Assembly (NCBI RefSeq): GCF_046127645.1
Contig: NZ_CP175919.1
Strand: one strand, 5' to 3'
DNA from: Clostridium_F caseinilyticum
GTDB taxonomy: Bacteria > Bacillota > Clostridia > Clostridiales > Clostridiaceae
DNA length: 64,000 nt
Position numbers and translations under genes: made by a program. Below the pieces are notes generated by a model. The model saw only the letters and a program-made list of their open reading frames with translations, had not been told where the DNA came from and ran no database searches. Positions 1-8,924 of this stretch are shown here, piece by piece (the first letter of the stretch is position 1; the number at the start of each line of letters is the position of its first letter).

Positions 1-167
1 TCTAATGTTCTTATGTGATCTTTTGAAAACTTTTGAGGTCTTTTAAAATCATAGGGCTTTACTTTTTGTTTTTCCTCTTCTTTGGGAACCTCGTCTGGTG
101 TTATTTCTCCTGAAGATAGAGCAGATAAAAGGGCATCTATTTCACCCTGGGATAATACTTCTGCCAT
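1..167 (-). CDS. fliM: Flagellar motor switch protein FliM, N-terminal fragment (runs off window)
   Basis: Only the first 55 or so codons lie in the window; the gene continues past base 1. The N-terminus reads MAEVLSQGEIDALLSAL, matching the LSQxEIDxLL peptide of FliM that binds phosphorylated CheY at the flagellar motor switch. The start is the ATG at 167 with GAGGG just upstream; another ATG slightly upstream is out of frame. It is the last visible gene of the chemotaxis operon, 27 nt after cheW, linking signalling to its motor target. The identity is firm because of the CheY-binding peptide and context; nothing can be said of the middle and C-terminal domains. Confidence 0.9.
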   Translation of the reverse strand, partial: MAEVLSQGEIDALLSALSSGEITPDEVPKEEEKQKVKPYDFKRPQKFSKDHIRTL

Positions 168-194
168 ATATTTCCCTCATTTCCTTTTTGAGAA

Positions 195-590
195 TTATAA
201 TAGTTTATCTATGTCTATTAATGTGACTATTCTATCTTGAAAATTGATTATTCCTTCTATATATTCTTTTCTTTTTTCATCTGAGAATCTTTCTATTAGA
301 TTTTCTTCTACATCTAAAACTTCATATACATCATCTACAACTATTCCCACTAGTTCATCTTCTATTTCTAATATTATTATATTGTTTTGGCTTTTATCTC
401 CCTTTGGTATGTCTAATAAAAGATTTATATCTAAAAGTGATATAATATTTCCTCTTAAATTTATAAGTCCTTTTATATGAGCCGGTGCTTTAGGCACTTT
501 AGTTACTTCCATAGCATCATTTATGCTTTGTATTCTATCAGTTTGAACTGCAAACTGTTCATTATTTAATTTAAATATTACAACTTGCAA
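195..590 (-). CDS. cheW: CheW chemotaxis coupling protein (first copy, next to fliM)
   Basis: A 131-residue single-domain CheW that bridges CheA and chemoreceptors in the polar array. It shows the usual CheW signatures: a beta-rich fold, KGLINLRGNIISLLDI in the middle and GIINFQDRIVTLIDID at the C-terminus. The start is judged to be the TTG at 590, six bases after GAGAGGAGG; an in-frame TTG at 608 would place the Shine-Dalgarno inside the coding region. A second CheW (6176-6622) sits at the other end of the operon, so two coupling proteins may serve different receptor sets or array positions. Length fits the family (about 130-150). Confidence 0.93.
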   Translation of the reverse strand: MQVVIFKLNNEQFAVQTDRIQSINDAMEVTKVPKAPAHIKGLINLRGNIISLLDINLLLDIPKGDKSQNNIIILEIEDELVGIVVDDVYEVLDVEENLIERFSDEKRKEYIEGIINFQDRIVTLIDIDKLL

Positions 591-687
591 AGGAAAGCCT
601 CCTCTCAAAATAAACCATCAGTGCATTAAAAAATTTTCTAATGCACTTATAGTTTTTTAACTTTAAGAAATAAAATTTTTTTTATAA

Positions 688-1047
688 TTATCCTATAACT
701 TTATTAATAGCTTCTAAAACTCTATCCGCTTGGAATGGCTTTACTATAAAGTCTTTTGCTCCTGCTTTTATAGCATCCATAACCATTGTTTGTTGTCCCA
801 TAGCACTACACATTATTATTTTTGCTCCAGCATCAAATTCTCTTATAGCTTTTACTGCTTCTATTCCATCCATATCTGGCATAGTTATATCCATAGTTAC
901 TATGTCTGGTTGCTCTTTTTTGTATAACTCCACAGCTTTTAATCCATTATTAGCTTCTCCTACAACTTCAAATCCATTCTTCTCTAATATATCTTTTATC
1001 ATCATTCTCATAAATGCAGCGTCATCAACGATTAATACTTTTGCCAT
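688..1047 (-). CDS. cheY: CheY chemotaxis response regulator
   Basis: A 119-residue stand-alone receiver domain. The acidic pair D8-D9 and the phospho-acceptor D53 (in MDITMPDMDG) are present, as are the conserved Ser/Thr (MCSAMG) and the Lys in FIVKPF. When phosphorylated by CheA it binds the FliM N-terminal peptide encoded two genes downstream, and CheC next to it removes the phosphate. The ATG at 1047 follows TTGGAGGGAAAG. Gene order cheC-cheY-cheW-fliM supports a motor-facing CheY rather than a generic receiver. Confidence 0.95.
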   Translation of the reverse strand: MAKVLIVDDAAFMRMMIKDILEKNGFEVVGEANNGLKAVELYKKEQPDIVTMDITMPDMDGIEAVKAIREFDAGAKIIMCSAMGQQTMVMDAIKAGAKDFIVKPFQADRVLEAINKVIG

Positions 1048-1074
1048 TTTTCTTTCCCTCCAAATTAATACAAA

Positions 1075-1674
1075 TTAACTTACTCCTAATGTATTTAATA
1101 TTTTTTCTAGTGAACCAGGCATTGGTATATAATAAAAATGCCCGCTTATCTCTGATCCATCTTCCTTGAATACAGTTTCAATATCCAAAACATCTTCATT
1201 ATATTGTCCTGCTTCTATAAATGTAGTAGACAATATTGCTCCTAACATATCATAAGATACTGCTGGAACAGATGGTGTTATAGTTAAATTAGTGAATCTG
1301 GCTATAGCATTCATATATGAAGCAGATATTATATTTCCTATTTCACACATTACTGAATTTCCCATATCACTTAATTCTTCCTCTTGCATGCCGGTTAATC
1401 TATGAACTAGATCTAATGCTGTACTTTTTTCAAATACAAACAATATATTTCCTGGAGTATCTCCTAATACTCTTACTAATACTCCTACAGCTACTTTTTC
1501 CTCTCCTATTTCTGCCATTACCTCTTCAAAAGGAACTATATTTATATTAGGTACATTCATATCTATTTTTCTACCTAAAAGTTGTGATAATGCTGTAGCT
1601 GCGTTTCCTGTTCCTATATTAGATACTTCTTTGAGTGCATCTAATTGAAGAGGCGTCATATTATTGTAATCCAT
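1075..1674 (-). CDS. cheC: CheC CheY-phosphate phosphatase
   Basis: A 199-residue CheC/CheX/FliY-family protein. Both phosphatase helices are visible: the N-terminal one (LKEVSNIGTGNAATALSQLL) and the second (VMCEIGNIISASYMNAIA), each carrying the paired Glu and Asn of the ExxN active site. CheC hydrolyses CheY-P and also binds CheD, regulating receptor deamidation; cheD is in the same operon. AGGAGGG precedes the ATG at 1674. The gap to cheY is short (27 nt). Two intact ExxN sites suggest an active phosphatase rather than a structural relative. Confidence 0.93.
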   Translation of the reverse strand: MDYNNMTPLQLDALKEVSNIGTGNAATALSQLLGRKIDMNVPNINIVPFEEVMAEIGEEKVAVGVLVRVLGDTPGNILFVFEKSTALDLVHRLTGMQEEELSDMGNSVMCEIGNIISASYMNAIARFTNLTITPSVPAVSYDMLGAILSTTFIEAGQYNEDVLDIETVFKEDGSEISGHFYYIPMPGSLEKILNTLGVS

Positions 1675-1701
1675 ATATATAAGCCCTCCTATGAGATTTT
1701 A

Positions 1702-3786
1702 TCATACTAAAGCTGCCACGTCTAAGATTAATGTAACAAGTCCATCTCCTAATATGGTTGCTCCTATATATTCTTTTAATCCTTGTAGTGTCTTTCCAAA
1801 TGGTTTTATAACTATTTCTTTTTGTCCTAAAAGGCCATCTACTAAAAGTCCTACAGTTTTTTCGCCAGATTTAACTATTACTATATATTTTTTATCATTT
1901 TCTGACTCTTGTAGTCCTAACTTTTCATTTACTCTAATAAATGGTATTACATTGCCTCTATATATTATAACTTCTTTATTGTTAGTTTTCTTTACTATGT
2001 CTTTTTCATAATCTATTACTCTATCTATATATCCCAAAGATATAGCCATAGTTTCACTTCCAACTTGAACTAATAGAGCTTGTATTATTTGTAGAGTTAA
2101 AGGAAGTCTTATTATAAAAGAAGATCCTTTTCCTTCTTCACTTATAAGATCTACAGTACCACCTAATGCAGTAATTTTTGTTTTTACTACATCCATACCT
2201 ACTCCTCTACCAGATATGTCTGTTACTTTTTCATTAGTACTAAATCCCTGAGCAAATATTAAATTTCTTATATCATTATCTGACATGCCTTCTGTATTTA
2301 TGCCAACTTTTTCTGCTTTAGCTTTTACCCTATCAACATTTACACCACTACCATCGTCTTCTACCTTTATGACAGCTTTTGTTCCTTCTTGATAAGCTAT
2401 TAATTTAATTTTACCTACAGGGTCTTTTCCACTTTTTAACCTTTCTTCCCTCGGCTCTACACCATGGTCTGCAGCATTTCTTATTAAATGGATTAGTGGT
2501 TCTCCAATTTCATCTATTACTGTTCTATCTAATTCTGTATCTGCACCTTGTACTATAAGTTCCATTTCTTTATCCAATTCTACAGAAAGGTCTCTAACCA
2601 TTCTTGGGAATCTGTTAAATACTATATCCAAAGGAAGCATTCTTATTTTCATAACCAAATCTTGCAAATCTGAGGTAGTTCTTGCTACTTGTTCCAAAGT
2701 TTCATTTAAATCTGTTAGTTTATGATTAGTACTTATTTGCTCTAATCTAGTTCTATGGATTACAAGCTCTGAAACCATATTCATAAACTTATCTAGTCTC
2801 TCTAAATCTACTCTTACAGATTGGTGAGCTTTTTTATGATTATTATCTTTTGATTTTGCTACCCTTTTATTAGCTTTTGGTTTAGTTTCTTCTACTTTAG
2901 CTTTTTTATTTGCATTTTCTTCTTCTGTTTGTTTTGCATCTATATTATTTATTTGTTCTTTTACTTTTTCTTTTACTTCTTCACTTTCTATTTTTTCTTC
3001 TCTTTTTAATTGCACATCTACATTATCGACCATAACATTATCTACTTCAGATATATTTCCCAAAATATCGTGAATTTCTTCTTTATCTTTAGTAGTTAAA
3101 TATATTAAATCTATTTCAAAATCGAAATTTTCATTTTCTATATCTTCTGCTGCAGGTAAAGATTTTATTATTTCACCATATTCCTCTAAATTTTTAAATA
3201 TTAAAAAAGCTCTTGCAGATTTTAAAAGTGTGTTTTCACTTAAAACTACTTTTACCTCATAAGCATTAAAGCCTTTATCCTCTGCTTGCTTTATAACATT
3301 TAAGTCATATTCATTTAGCGGTATAGTAGAATCATTAGAATTTTCTTCATTTTTATTTTCCTCTACATTTCCCATAAGTTCTGCTTTTGCTTCTTCTGAA
3401 CTTATATCTCCCTTTGCTGCCTTTTCTAGTTCTTCTATTATGTGATCTATTGGGACTTTTTCATCTACCTCTTCTGATATATTATTTACCATTTGTTCTA
3501 GAGTATCTAAACATTTAAAAAGTACAGTAACTACATTCTGCGTTACTTTTAAATCTCCTTCTCTAAAATTAGAAAGAACGTCTTCCATTTTATGAGTTAG
3601 TTCTGCCATTTCATTAAATCCCATAGTAGCTGCCATTCCTTTTATGGTATGAGCAACTCTAAAGATTTCATTTAATTTATCTATATCATCTGGCTCTTGT
3701 TCTAATTGAAGTAAGGAGTCATTTAATGTTTGTAAGTTGTCCATAGATTCTTCTAAAAACATTGACATGTATTGTGATGTATCCAT
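1702..3786 (-). CDS. cheA: CheA chemotaxis sensor histidine kinase
   Basis: A 694-residue class II histidine kinase. Order of domains: HPt (P1) with phospho-His46 in AHTIKGMAATMGF; a CheY-binding P2 region (about 150-260); a long Lys/Glu-rich linker (about 265-325); the dimerisation helices; the HATPase domain with the N box (LIRNAADHGVEPREER) and glycine boxes (DDGSGV, GRGVGMDVV); and a C-terminal CheW-like domain. It passes phosphate to CheY and CheB. AAGGGGGAAATAGC precedes the ATG. It lies 12 nt after cheR and 27 nt before cheC, so it is part of one transcript. Confidence 0.96.
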   Translation of the reverse strand: MDTSQYMSMFLEESMDNLQTLNDSLLQLEQEPDDIDKLNEIFRVAHTIKGMAATMGFNEMAELTHKMEDVLSNFREGDLKVTQNVVTVLFKCLDTLEQMVNNISEEVDEKVPIDHIIEELEKAAKGDISSEEAKAELMGNVEENKNEENSNDSTIPLNEYDLNVIKQAEDKGFNAYEVKVVLSENTLLKSARAFLIFKNLEEYGEIIKSLPAAEDIENENFDFEIDLIYLTTKDKEEIHDILGNISEVDNVMVDNVDVQLKREEKIESEEVKEKVKEQINNIDAKQTEEENANKKAKVEETKPKANKRVAKSKDNNHKKAHQSVRVDLERLDKFMNMVSELVIHRTRLEQISTNHKLTDLNETLEQVARTTSDLQDLVMKIRMLPLDIVFNRFPRMVRDLSVELDKEMELIVQGADTELDRTVIDEIGEPLIHLIRNAADHGVEPREERLKSGKDPVGKIKLIAYQEGTKAVIKVEDDGSGVNVDRVKAKAEKVGINTEGMSDNDIRNLIFAQGFSTNEKVTDISGRGVGMDVVKTKITALGGTVDLISEEGKGSSFIIRLPLTLQIIQALLVQVGSETMAISLGYIDRVIDYEKDIVKKTNNKEVIIYRGNVIPFIRVNEKLGLQESENDKKYIVIVKSGEKTVGLLVDGLLGQKEIVIKPFGKTLQGLKEYIGATILGDGLVTLILDVAALV

Positions 3787-3798
3787 GCTATTTCCCCC

Positions 3799-4569
3799 TT
3801 ATATTTTTCTATATATAAATGTAGATACCTTTTCAAAACCATAATCTTTATAATTATAAATACTTTCTGTAGCTCCTACAAAAAGCAAGCCCCCTTTTTT
3901 TAGTGACTCTGAAAATTTCTTATATATGTTGCCTTTTATATCTTGGTTAAAGTATATAACTACATTTCTGCAAACTATAAGATCAAAATCTTTTTCATAA
4001 TTATCTAATATTAAATCGTGTTTTTTAAATGTAACTACATTTTTTATAGATGATTTTATTTTATATTTTTCTCCCTCTTTTGTGAAGTATTTTTCTATTC
4101 TTTCTTTTTTTACATTTTTAATTTCTGCCTGTGCATATATACCTTCTTTAGCCCTTTGTAATATAGTCATATCTAAATCTGTAGCTATTATTTTATGTTT
4201 TTTATTAGGTGATATTTCATCCATTATTATAGATAAAGAATAGGGTTCTGCCCCTATTGAACAGGCTGCACTCCAAATTTTTAGAGATCCTGATGTATTA
4301 TTTAAAAGCTCTATTTTTATTTTTTTCTCCAATTCATCGAATATTTCTGGATTTCTAAAAAACTCAGATACATTTATAGTAATAAAATCCAGAAATTTTA
4401 TCCTTTGATCCTTATCTTTCTTTAATAAGTTAATATATTCTTCTACTGAATTTACGCCAACCCTTGACATCAAACTTAATATTCTTCTTTGAAGCTGATT
4501 TTGTTTATAGGCTTTTAAATTTATTCCAAAATCCTTTAATACCCACTCCTCAAAATACTCTAAATCCAT
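3799..4569 (-). CDS. cheR: CheR chemoreceptor glutamate methyltransferase
   Basis: A 256-residue SAM-dependent methyltransferase that methyl-esterifies receptor glutamates for adaptation. An N-terminal helical CheR_N domain (about 1-75) is followed by the Rossmann-type domain with the SAM-binding IWSAACSIGAEPYSLSI motif, and the CRNVVIYFNQD stretch typical of CheR. The ATG at 4569 follows TGGAGG by five bases; the in-frame TTG at 4581 overlaps the Shine-Dalgarno and was rejected. Neighbours cheB and cheA complete the adaptation module. Confidence 0.95.
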   Translation of the reverse strand: MDLEYFEEWVLKDFGINLKAYKQNQLQRRILSLMSRVGVNSVEEYINLLKKDKDQRIKFLDFITINVSEFFRNPEIFDELEKKIKIELLNNTSGSLKIWSAACSIGAEPYSLSIIMDEISPNKKHKIIATDLDMTILQRAKEGIYAQAEIKNVKKERIEKYFTKEGEKYKIKSSIKNVVTFKKHDLILDNYEKDFDLIVCRNVVIYFNQDIKGNIYKKFSESLKKGGLLFVGATESIYNYKDYGFEKVSTFIYRKI

Positions 4570-4583
4570 GATTACCTCCAAAA

Positions 4584-5648
4584 TTAAATATTTTTCAGTA
4601 TTGTATCTGTAACATTATAAAGTGGTACCACAAAGTCCACCTTTCCTGTTTCATAGGTTGCTTTAGGCATACCATATATAGTACAAGTGGATTCATCCTC
4701 TGATATAGTTATGCCTCCTCTATCCTTTATATAAGCTGTCCCATCTGCTCCATCTCTTCCCATACCTGTTAATACAACACTTATTAAGTTGCCATCATAA
4801 ACTTCAGATGCTGATTTAAATAATTTATCTACAGCTGGTCTTACGCCCCATAGAGTTGGTTCTGTATTTAAATGTATTCTTCTATCTTCTCCAACTTCCA
4901 TATGGAATCCACCTGGAGCTATATAAACCGTATCTTTCTCTATGACTTGTCCATCTTCTCCCTCTACAACTTTTAATTTACTATTAGCATTTAATCTTTC
5001 TGCAAAAGCCTTTGTAAATCCCTTTGGCATATGTTGGACTACAAATATTGGCAAATCTATCTTTTCTGAGAAAGCTGTTATCACTGAATATAACGCTTTA
5101 GGGCCTCCTGTTGAAGCACCTATAACTACTGCTTCTATTTTTTTTGAAGAAATAGTATTTTTTATAGGGTATTTTTTTTCTTCCACTTTTTTAACATTAA
5201 TTTTTTCGTTTGTTTTTAAAATATCTGAAGTGTAATTATTTTTTATAGCATTGGTAGCTGCTCTTATTTTTTCTACTAACTCTTCTTTTACTTTATTTAT
5301 ATCTAAAGATATAGCCCCTGATGGCTTAGGTACAAAATCAAAGGCTCCTTTTTGAAGACAATCCATAGTTAATCCTGCACCTTTTTTAGATAAACTACTA
5401 AGCATAATAACTGGTATATCCCTATAAAGCCTTTTAATATTTATTAAAGCTTCTATTCCATCCATTTTAGGCATCTCTACATCTAATGTTATTACATTTG
5501 GCTTTATTTTTTTTAATTTTTCTAATAGATCTTCTCCATTTCTAGCTGTATCTATTACTTCTAAATCATTTTCTTCATTTATCATATCTGATACTATTTT
5601 TCTCATTAAAGCCGAGTCATCTACTACTAAAACTTTAATTTTATTCAA
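4584..5648 (-). CDS. cheB: CheB protein-glutamate methylesterase / glutamine deamidase
   Basis: About 354 residues. The receiver domain has D10-D11 and phospho-acceptor D56 (LDVEMPKMDG); after a linker (about 135-165) comes the C-terminal esterase domain with the catalytic triad in IGASTGGPKAL (Ser), VVQHMPKGFT (His) and GMGRDGADG (Asp). It reverses CheR methylation and is activated by CheA. The start is taken as the TTG at 5648, which follows TTGGAGTG by six bases; the GTG at 5657 lies within that Shine-Dalgarno. The gene begins 22 nt after cheD. Confidence 0.95.
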   Translation of the reverse strand: MNKIKVLVVDDSALMRKIVSDMINEENDLEVIDTARNGEDLLEKLKKIKPNVITLDVEMPKMDGIEALINIKRLYRDIPVIMLSSLSKKGAGLTMDCLQKGAFDFVPKPSGAISLDINKVKEELVEKIRAATNAIKNNYTSDILKTNEKINVKKVEEKKYPIKNTISSKKIEAVVIGASTGGPKALYSVITAFSEKIDLPIFVVQHMPKGFTKAFAERLNANSKLKVVEGEDGQVIEKDTVYIAPGGFHMEVGEDRRIHLNTEPTLWGVRPAVDKLFKSASEVYDGNLISVVLTGMGRDGADGTAYIKDRGGITISEDESTCTIYGMPKATYETGKVDFVVPLYNVTDTILKNI

Positions 5649-5670
5649 ATGAATCACTCCAATAACTTAT

Positions 5671-6159
5671 CTATATTTCTTTAGTTCCTAAGCCTACAGT
5701 TTTTATATATACTTTTCCTGTTGATGTATCAAATATCATAGTTCTTCCTTTATTTCCTCCTATATCTTCTGCAAGCAATGGTATAGATAATTCCTTTAAT
5801 TTCTCTTTTACTGCCTTTCCATTCCTATTTCCTATATCCATAACCATACTTTTATCTGAAAAATTAAACATAGATGCTCCGCCACATATTTTGGCTTTTA
5901 AACCATTTTTTCTTGCTCCTAGTTTTTCCATTTTCTCTATTAATATAGGTATAGCTAAGTCTGCAAACTTCATGGGATTTGTAACTCTGCTAAATTGTGT
6001 GCTATCTGGAAGCATTATATGTGAAAGTCCTCCTATACATTTTATTCCATCATATAATGCTATTCCTATACATGAACCTAATCCTACTGTTATTATTTTA
6101 TCAGGGTTTTTGCCTACATTTAAGTCTGCAATCCCAACTTTTATCTCTTTTATATCCAT
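5671..6159 (-). CDS. cheD: CheD chemoreceptor glutamine deamidase
   Basis: A 162-residue CheD. The catalytic Cys30 (GLGSCIGIALYD) and His47 (GGLSHIMLP) are both present with T24 upstream, as required for the cysteine-dependent deamidation of receptor glutamines; in Bacillus-type systems CheD also stimulates CheC. GAGGGAGTAATTAT precedes the ATG. The presence of cheC, cheD and cheW together places this system with the Bacillus/Thermotoga-type chemotaxis logic rather than the enteric type that uses CheZ. Confidence 0.95.
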   Translation of the reverse strand: MDIKEIKVGIADLNVGKNPDKIITVGLGSCIGIALYDGIKCIGGLSHIMLPDSTQFSRVTNPMKFADLAIPILIEKMEKLGARKNGLKAKICGGASMFNFSDKSMVMDIGNRNGKAVKEKLKELSIPLLAEDIGGNKGRTMIFDTSTGKVYIKTVGLGTKEI

Positions 6160-6175
6160 ATAATTACTCCCTCAA

Positions 6176-6622
6176 CTATATCATTGATTTTTCTTCTTCT
6201 GTTAGTATAGTTGATAAATTTAAAAATATTATTATTTCATTTTCTATTTTTATTAATCCTTTTATATATCTTCTCGATATACCTGCTACAATTTCTGGTG
6301 GTTGTTCTATATTATCCAATTTTACATCTTTAACTTCTGAAACCACATCAACTATTATACCTAATTTATTTTCTTGTTCCTTAACTACTATTATTTTAGC
6401 TTCATTTTTAACTTCTTCTTCTTTTAAATTAAATTTTCTAGAAAGGGAAAGTACGGGTAATATTTTTCCCTGATAATTTATAACGCCTTGGACAAAACTT
6501 GGTGCGTCAGGTAATTTTGTAGGTTCTTCATAACCTAGTATTCTTTCTATTTCCATGATATCTGCAGCATAGTATTCTCCATTTATTTTAAATATTAATA
6601 CTTTAGCTTCATTTATATCCAT
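6176..6622 (-). CDS. cheW: CheW chemotaxis coupling protein (second copy)
   Basis: A 148-residue single CheW domain, with VQGVINYQGKILPVLSL in the middle and IKGLIKIENEIIIFLNL at the C-terminus. It is the second gene of the operon, between the DUF342 gene and cheD, and AGGAGG precedes the ATG at 6622. It differs clearly from the cheW next to fliM (for example LPDAPSFVQG versus VPKAPAHIKG), so the pair is not a recent duplication. Role: coupling of CheA to receptors, possibly with different receptor preference. Confidence 0.93.
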   Translation of the reverse strand: MDINEAKVLIFKINGEYYAADIMEIERILGYEEPTKLPDAPSFVQGVINYQGKILPVLSLSRKFNLKEEEVKNEAKIIVVKEQENKLGIIVDVVSEVKDVKLDNIEQPPEIVAGISRRYIKGLIKIENEIIIFLNLSTILTEEEKSMI

Positions 6623-6637
6623 TACTAAATTAACCTC

Positions 6638-8671
6638 CTATAATAAAAACTTTTCTACAGTAATTTCTCCCTTTTTATCTAAATAAGCATGTATAGCTTT
6701 ACTTGGTGTTTCTAGTAAATACTCTCTATCACCTATAATAAATATTGTGTTTTGATAGGCTACATCTACATATATATGCCCTTTTTGTAAAATTTGTAGT
6801 TTAGTAATAACACCTGCTTCACTTCCTACTTCTTTACATTTTATTTCATTTTTAGCTGTTATGTGCCCACCTCTTGCTACACTACCGTCTTTAGTAAAAT
6901 AAATATTATTATTGCTTGTTAATTTTGATATATATTCACCCTTACCCGTTACATAAATATCTCCTGTGCTTTGCACTTTAGAATCTTGACAATAACTAAT
7001 GTTAACATTAACAGGTAATGATAACCTTTCTTTACACATTTGCATCTTTTCTTCTATAAGATCTATTATTTGATCTAATTCTCTATAATTTTTTATATGA
7101 ACAGGACCTAGTCCTATTAATTTTTTTCTTATAATTCTTACCAATTCATCTTCTTTGTCATCACTTCTACACATATTTATATTGGCCATTATGGCTATAC
7201 ATATTTTGGTCAAACTTTTAAATTTATTCTCTATTAAAATTTTTATTATTTCTCCATCTTTTTTACCTTCTCCAAGAAGATTAAATCTTTTTATCTCTTC
7301 TACTGCAGAAATTAGTTCTGTAAGGATGTCCTTTAATTTTTCTAATTTATTCAATACCATTACCTTTAAAGTATCTTCGCCACCACCGTATATATCAGCA
7401 TTTATTATATTACCACCTATATTTAAATTACTCTTTGAAATTATTTCTGATCTTTCTACGTGTTTTTTTATTTCTACAGAATTTCCTGCTTCTACCTTCA
7501 TGCCTTCTTTTACGGAACCTTGAACTACTACATCTCCCACAAATGTTATATTACCTGTGCTTATATCTACATCACCTTTAACTTCATGTACTTGATATAC
7601 ATAAAATATATTGGATTTTACACAAGGCTTACCTTCTATAGTAGCTTCTATAGTGTCCTCATCTCTTAAAGCTGTTCCTTGACCTGGTTTTAATATAATT
7701 TTCTTTCCTTGTTTATATTTTTTCACTATACCTTTTATATCGATTCCATCTTGTCCCTCTTTACCTTTTTTTCTTACAGCTAATACTTCTCCTGGCTTCA
7801 CAGATTCTACAGAACCTATACTTTTAAAGTCCACATTTCCTGTTTTATCTTCTATTAATTTTACTTCTTCATCATCTGTTGTAAATTTAATCTCTACACT
7901 TTCATCCTCTTCATTAATGGTTTCTTTTCCTTTAGCTATTAGTAATTCTATACAGTTACTTTTTGTACACTGCTTTAAATTTTCTTCTACTATTCCATAA
8001 ACTATGCCCATTTTCTTTAAAGTTTCCATAATTTCTTCTTCAGTATAATAAGGAGGATCTTTTTCTTCTATTTTACAAGAATTTAGTATTAAATAATTTT
8101 TCCCCTCTACATCTTTTAGTCCGTACTTTATTTCTGGTTTATATATTACTGAAATATAAGCTTCCATATTATTGTTATCTGTTTTTACATTTAAATCTCT
8201 ATGGGCTTTGACTTCATCAAAAATAACTTCTATTTTATTTTCTTCAAAAACTTCTTTTCTATATTTTATTCGTTCTCCATCTACTAATACTGTTATATTA
8301 TCTCCTGGTGATATAGCTGCTGGTTTTCCACCTTCTTTAGGATTTGTAACTATTACTTGATTTTTTGCTATTTTTACTTTACCATTATTAATTTCTATAT
8401 CTTCTTCAGATATTGGCTCTTCTGTTTCTATTATTTCTTGATCTTTATTATGATTTACTTCATCATCATTATCTTCTATACTATCTTTATCTTTTTCTAT
8501 ATTACTTAAATTTTCTTCTGAATTAACTAATATTGTAGTCTTTTTCATAAAGAAGCCTTGCTTTTCCTCTACAATCTCATAATTTAGCTCCTCTTTCTTT
8601 ACACCTAATTCTTTACAAGCCTTATTTATACATTTATCTAATGTAGAACAACTATAAATTGTCTTTTTCAT
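6638..8671 (-). CDS. DUF342 / FapA-type beta-solenoid protein with Jag_N-like N-terminus
   Basis: 677 residues, first gene of the chemotaxis operon. Residues 1-50 (LDKCINKACKELGVKKEEL and the following GFF segment) look like a Jag_N domain; a long acidic linker follows; then a FapA (DUF342) region with repeated GDV/GNI turns (KGDVDISTGNITFVGDVVVQG) typical of a right-handed beta-solenoid, a central coiled-coil segment (about 430-540), and a second short solenoid. FapA in Vibrio influences flagellar placement; the function here is not known. AAGGGGGATTAAC precedes the ATG. Linkage to cheW and fliM suggests a role in flagellar or chemotaxis-array positioning, which is inference. Confidence 0.85.
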   Translation of the reverse strand: MKKTIYSCSTLDKCINKACKELGVKKEELNYEIVEEKQGFFMKKTTILVNSEENLSNIEKDKDSIEDNDDEVNHNKDQEIIETEEPISEEDIEINNGKVKIAKNQVIVTNPKEGGKPAAISPGDNITVLVDGERIKYRKEVFEENKIEVIFDEVKAHRDLNVKTDNNNMEAYISVIYKPEIKYGLKDVEGKNYLILNSCKIEEKDPPYYTEEEIMETLKKMGIVYGIVEENLKQCTKSNCIELLIAKGKETINEEDESVEIKFTTDDEEVKLIEDKTGNVDFKSIGSVESVKPGEVLAVRKKGKEGQDGIDIKGIVKKYKQGKKIILKPGQGTALRDEDTIEATIEGKPCVKSNIFYVYQVHEVKGDVDISTGNITFVGDVVVQGSVKEGMKVEAGNSVEIKKHVERSEIISKSNLNIGGNIINADIYGGGEDTLKVMVLNKLEKLKDILTELISAVEEIKRFNLLGEGKKDGEIIKILIENKFKSLTKICIAIMANINMCRSDDKEDELVRIIRKKLIGLGPVHIKNYRELDQIIDLIEEKMQMCKERLSLPVNVNISYCQDSKVQSTGDIYVTGKGEYISKLTSNNNIYFTKDGSVARGGHITAKNEIKCKEVGSEAGVITKLQILQKGHIYVDVAYQNTIFIIGDREYLLETPSKAIHAYLDKKGEITVEKFLL

Positions 8672-8849
8672 GTTAATCCCCCTTAAATTATATTATCCCG
8701 CCCCCTATTTTGAGGAATATATAAATTTCTAAATACAAATATATATAACTATATTTTATAACATATAATAATTTATTACAATTTGTTTCAATTATTTACA
8801 AAGATACCATTATAGTTAACAATTTAATCATACTCTTTTATTATTTTCG

Positions 8850-8884
8850 TAATTATTAGTAAATAATGTAGTCACTAATTATAA
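8850..8884 (-). terminator. Weak stem-loop downstream of the PTS gene
   Basis: TAATTATTAGT at 8850-8860 pairs with ACTAATTATA at 8874-8883. It lies about 40 nt past the PTS stop codon on the minus strand. The stem is AT-rich and the uridine tract is poor, so it is only a possible terminator. The rest of the 253-bp gap before the chemotaxis operon is featureless AT-rich DNA that should contain the operon promoter. Confidence 0.3.
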
Positions 8885-8924
8885 AATAATTATTATATCC
8901 ACCATAATTTTAACAAATTTAATA

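Noticed and set aside
5649..5657. GTG start for CheB
   Set aside because: It lies inside the Shine-Dalgarno; the TTG at 5648 is correctly spaced.
8672..8924. Possible c-di-GMP riboswitch ahead of the chemotaxis operon
   Set aside because: None of the conserved GEMM-type core sequence is present; only AT-rich spacer.
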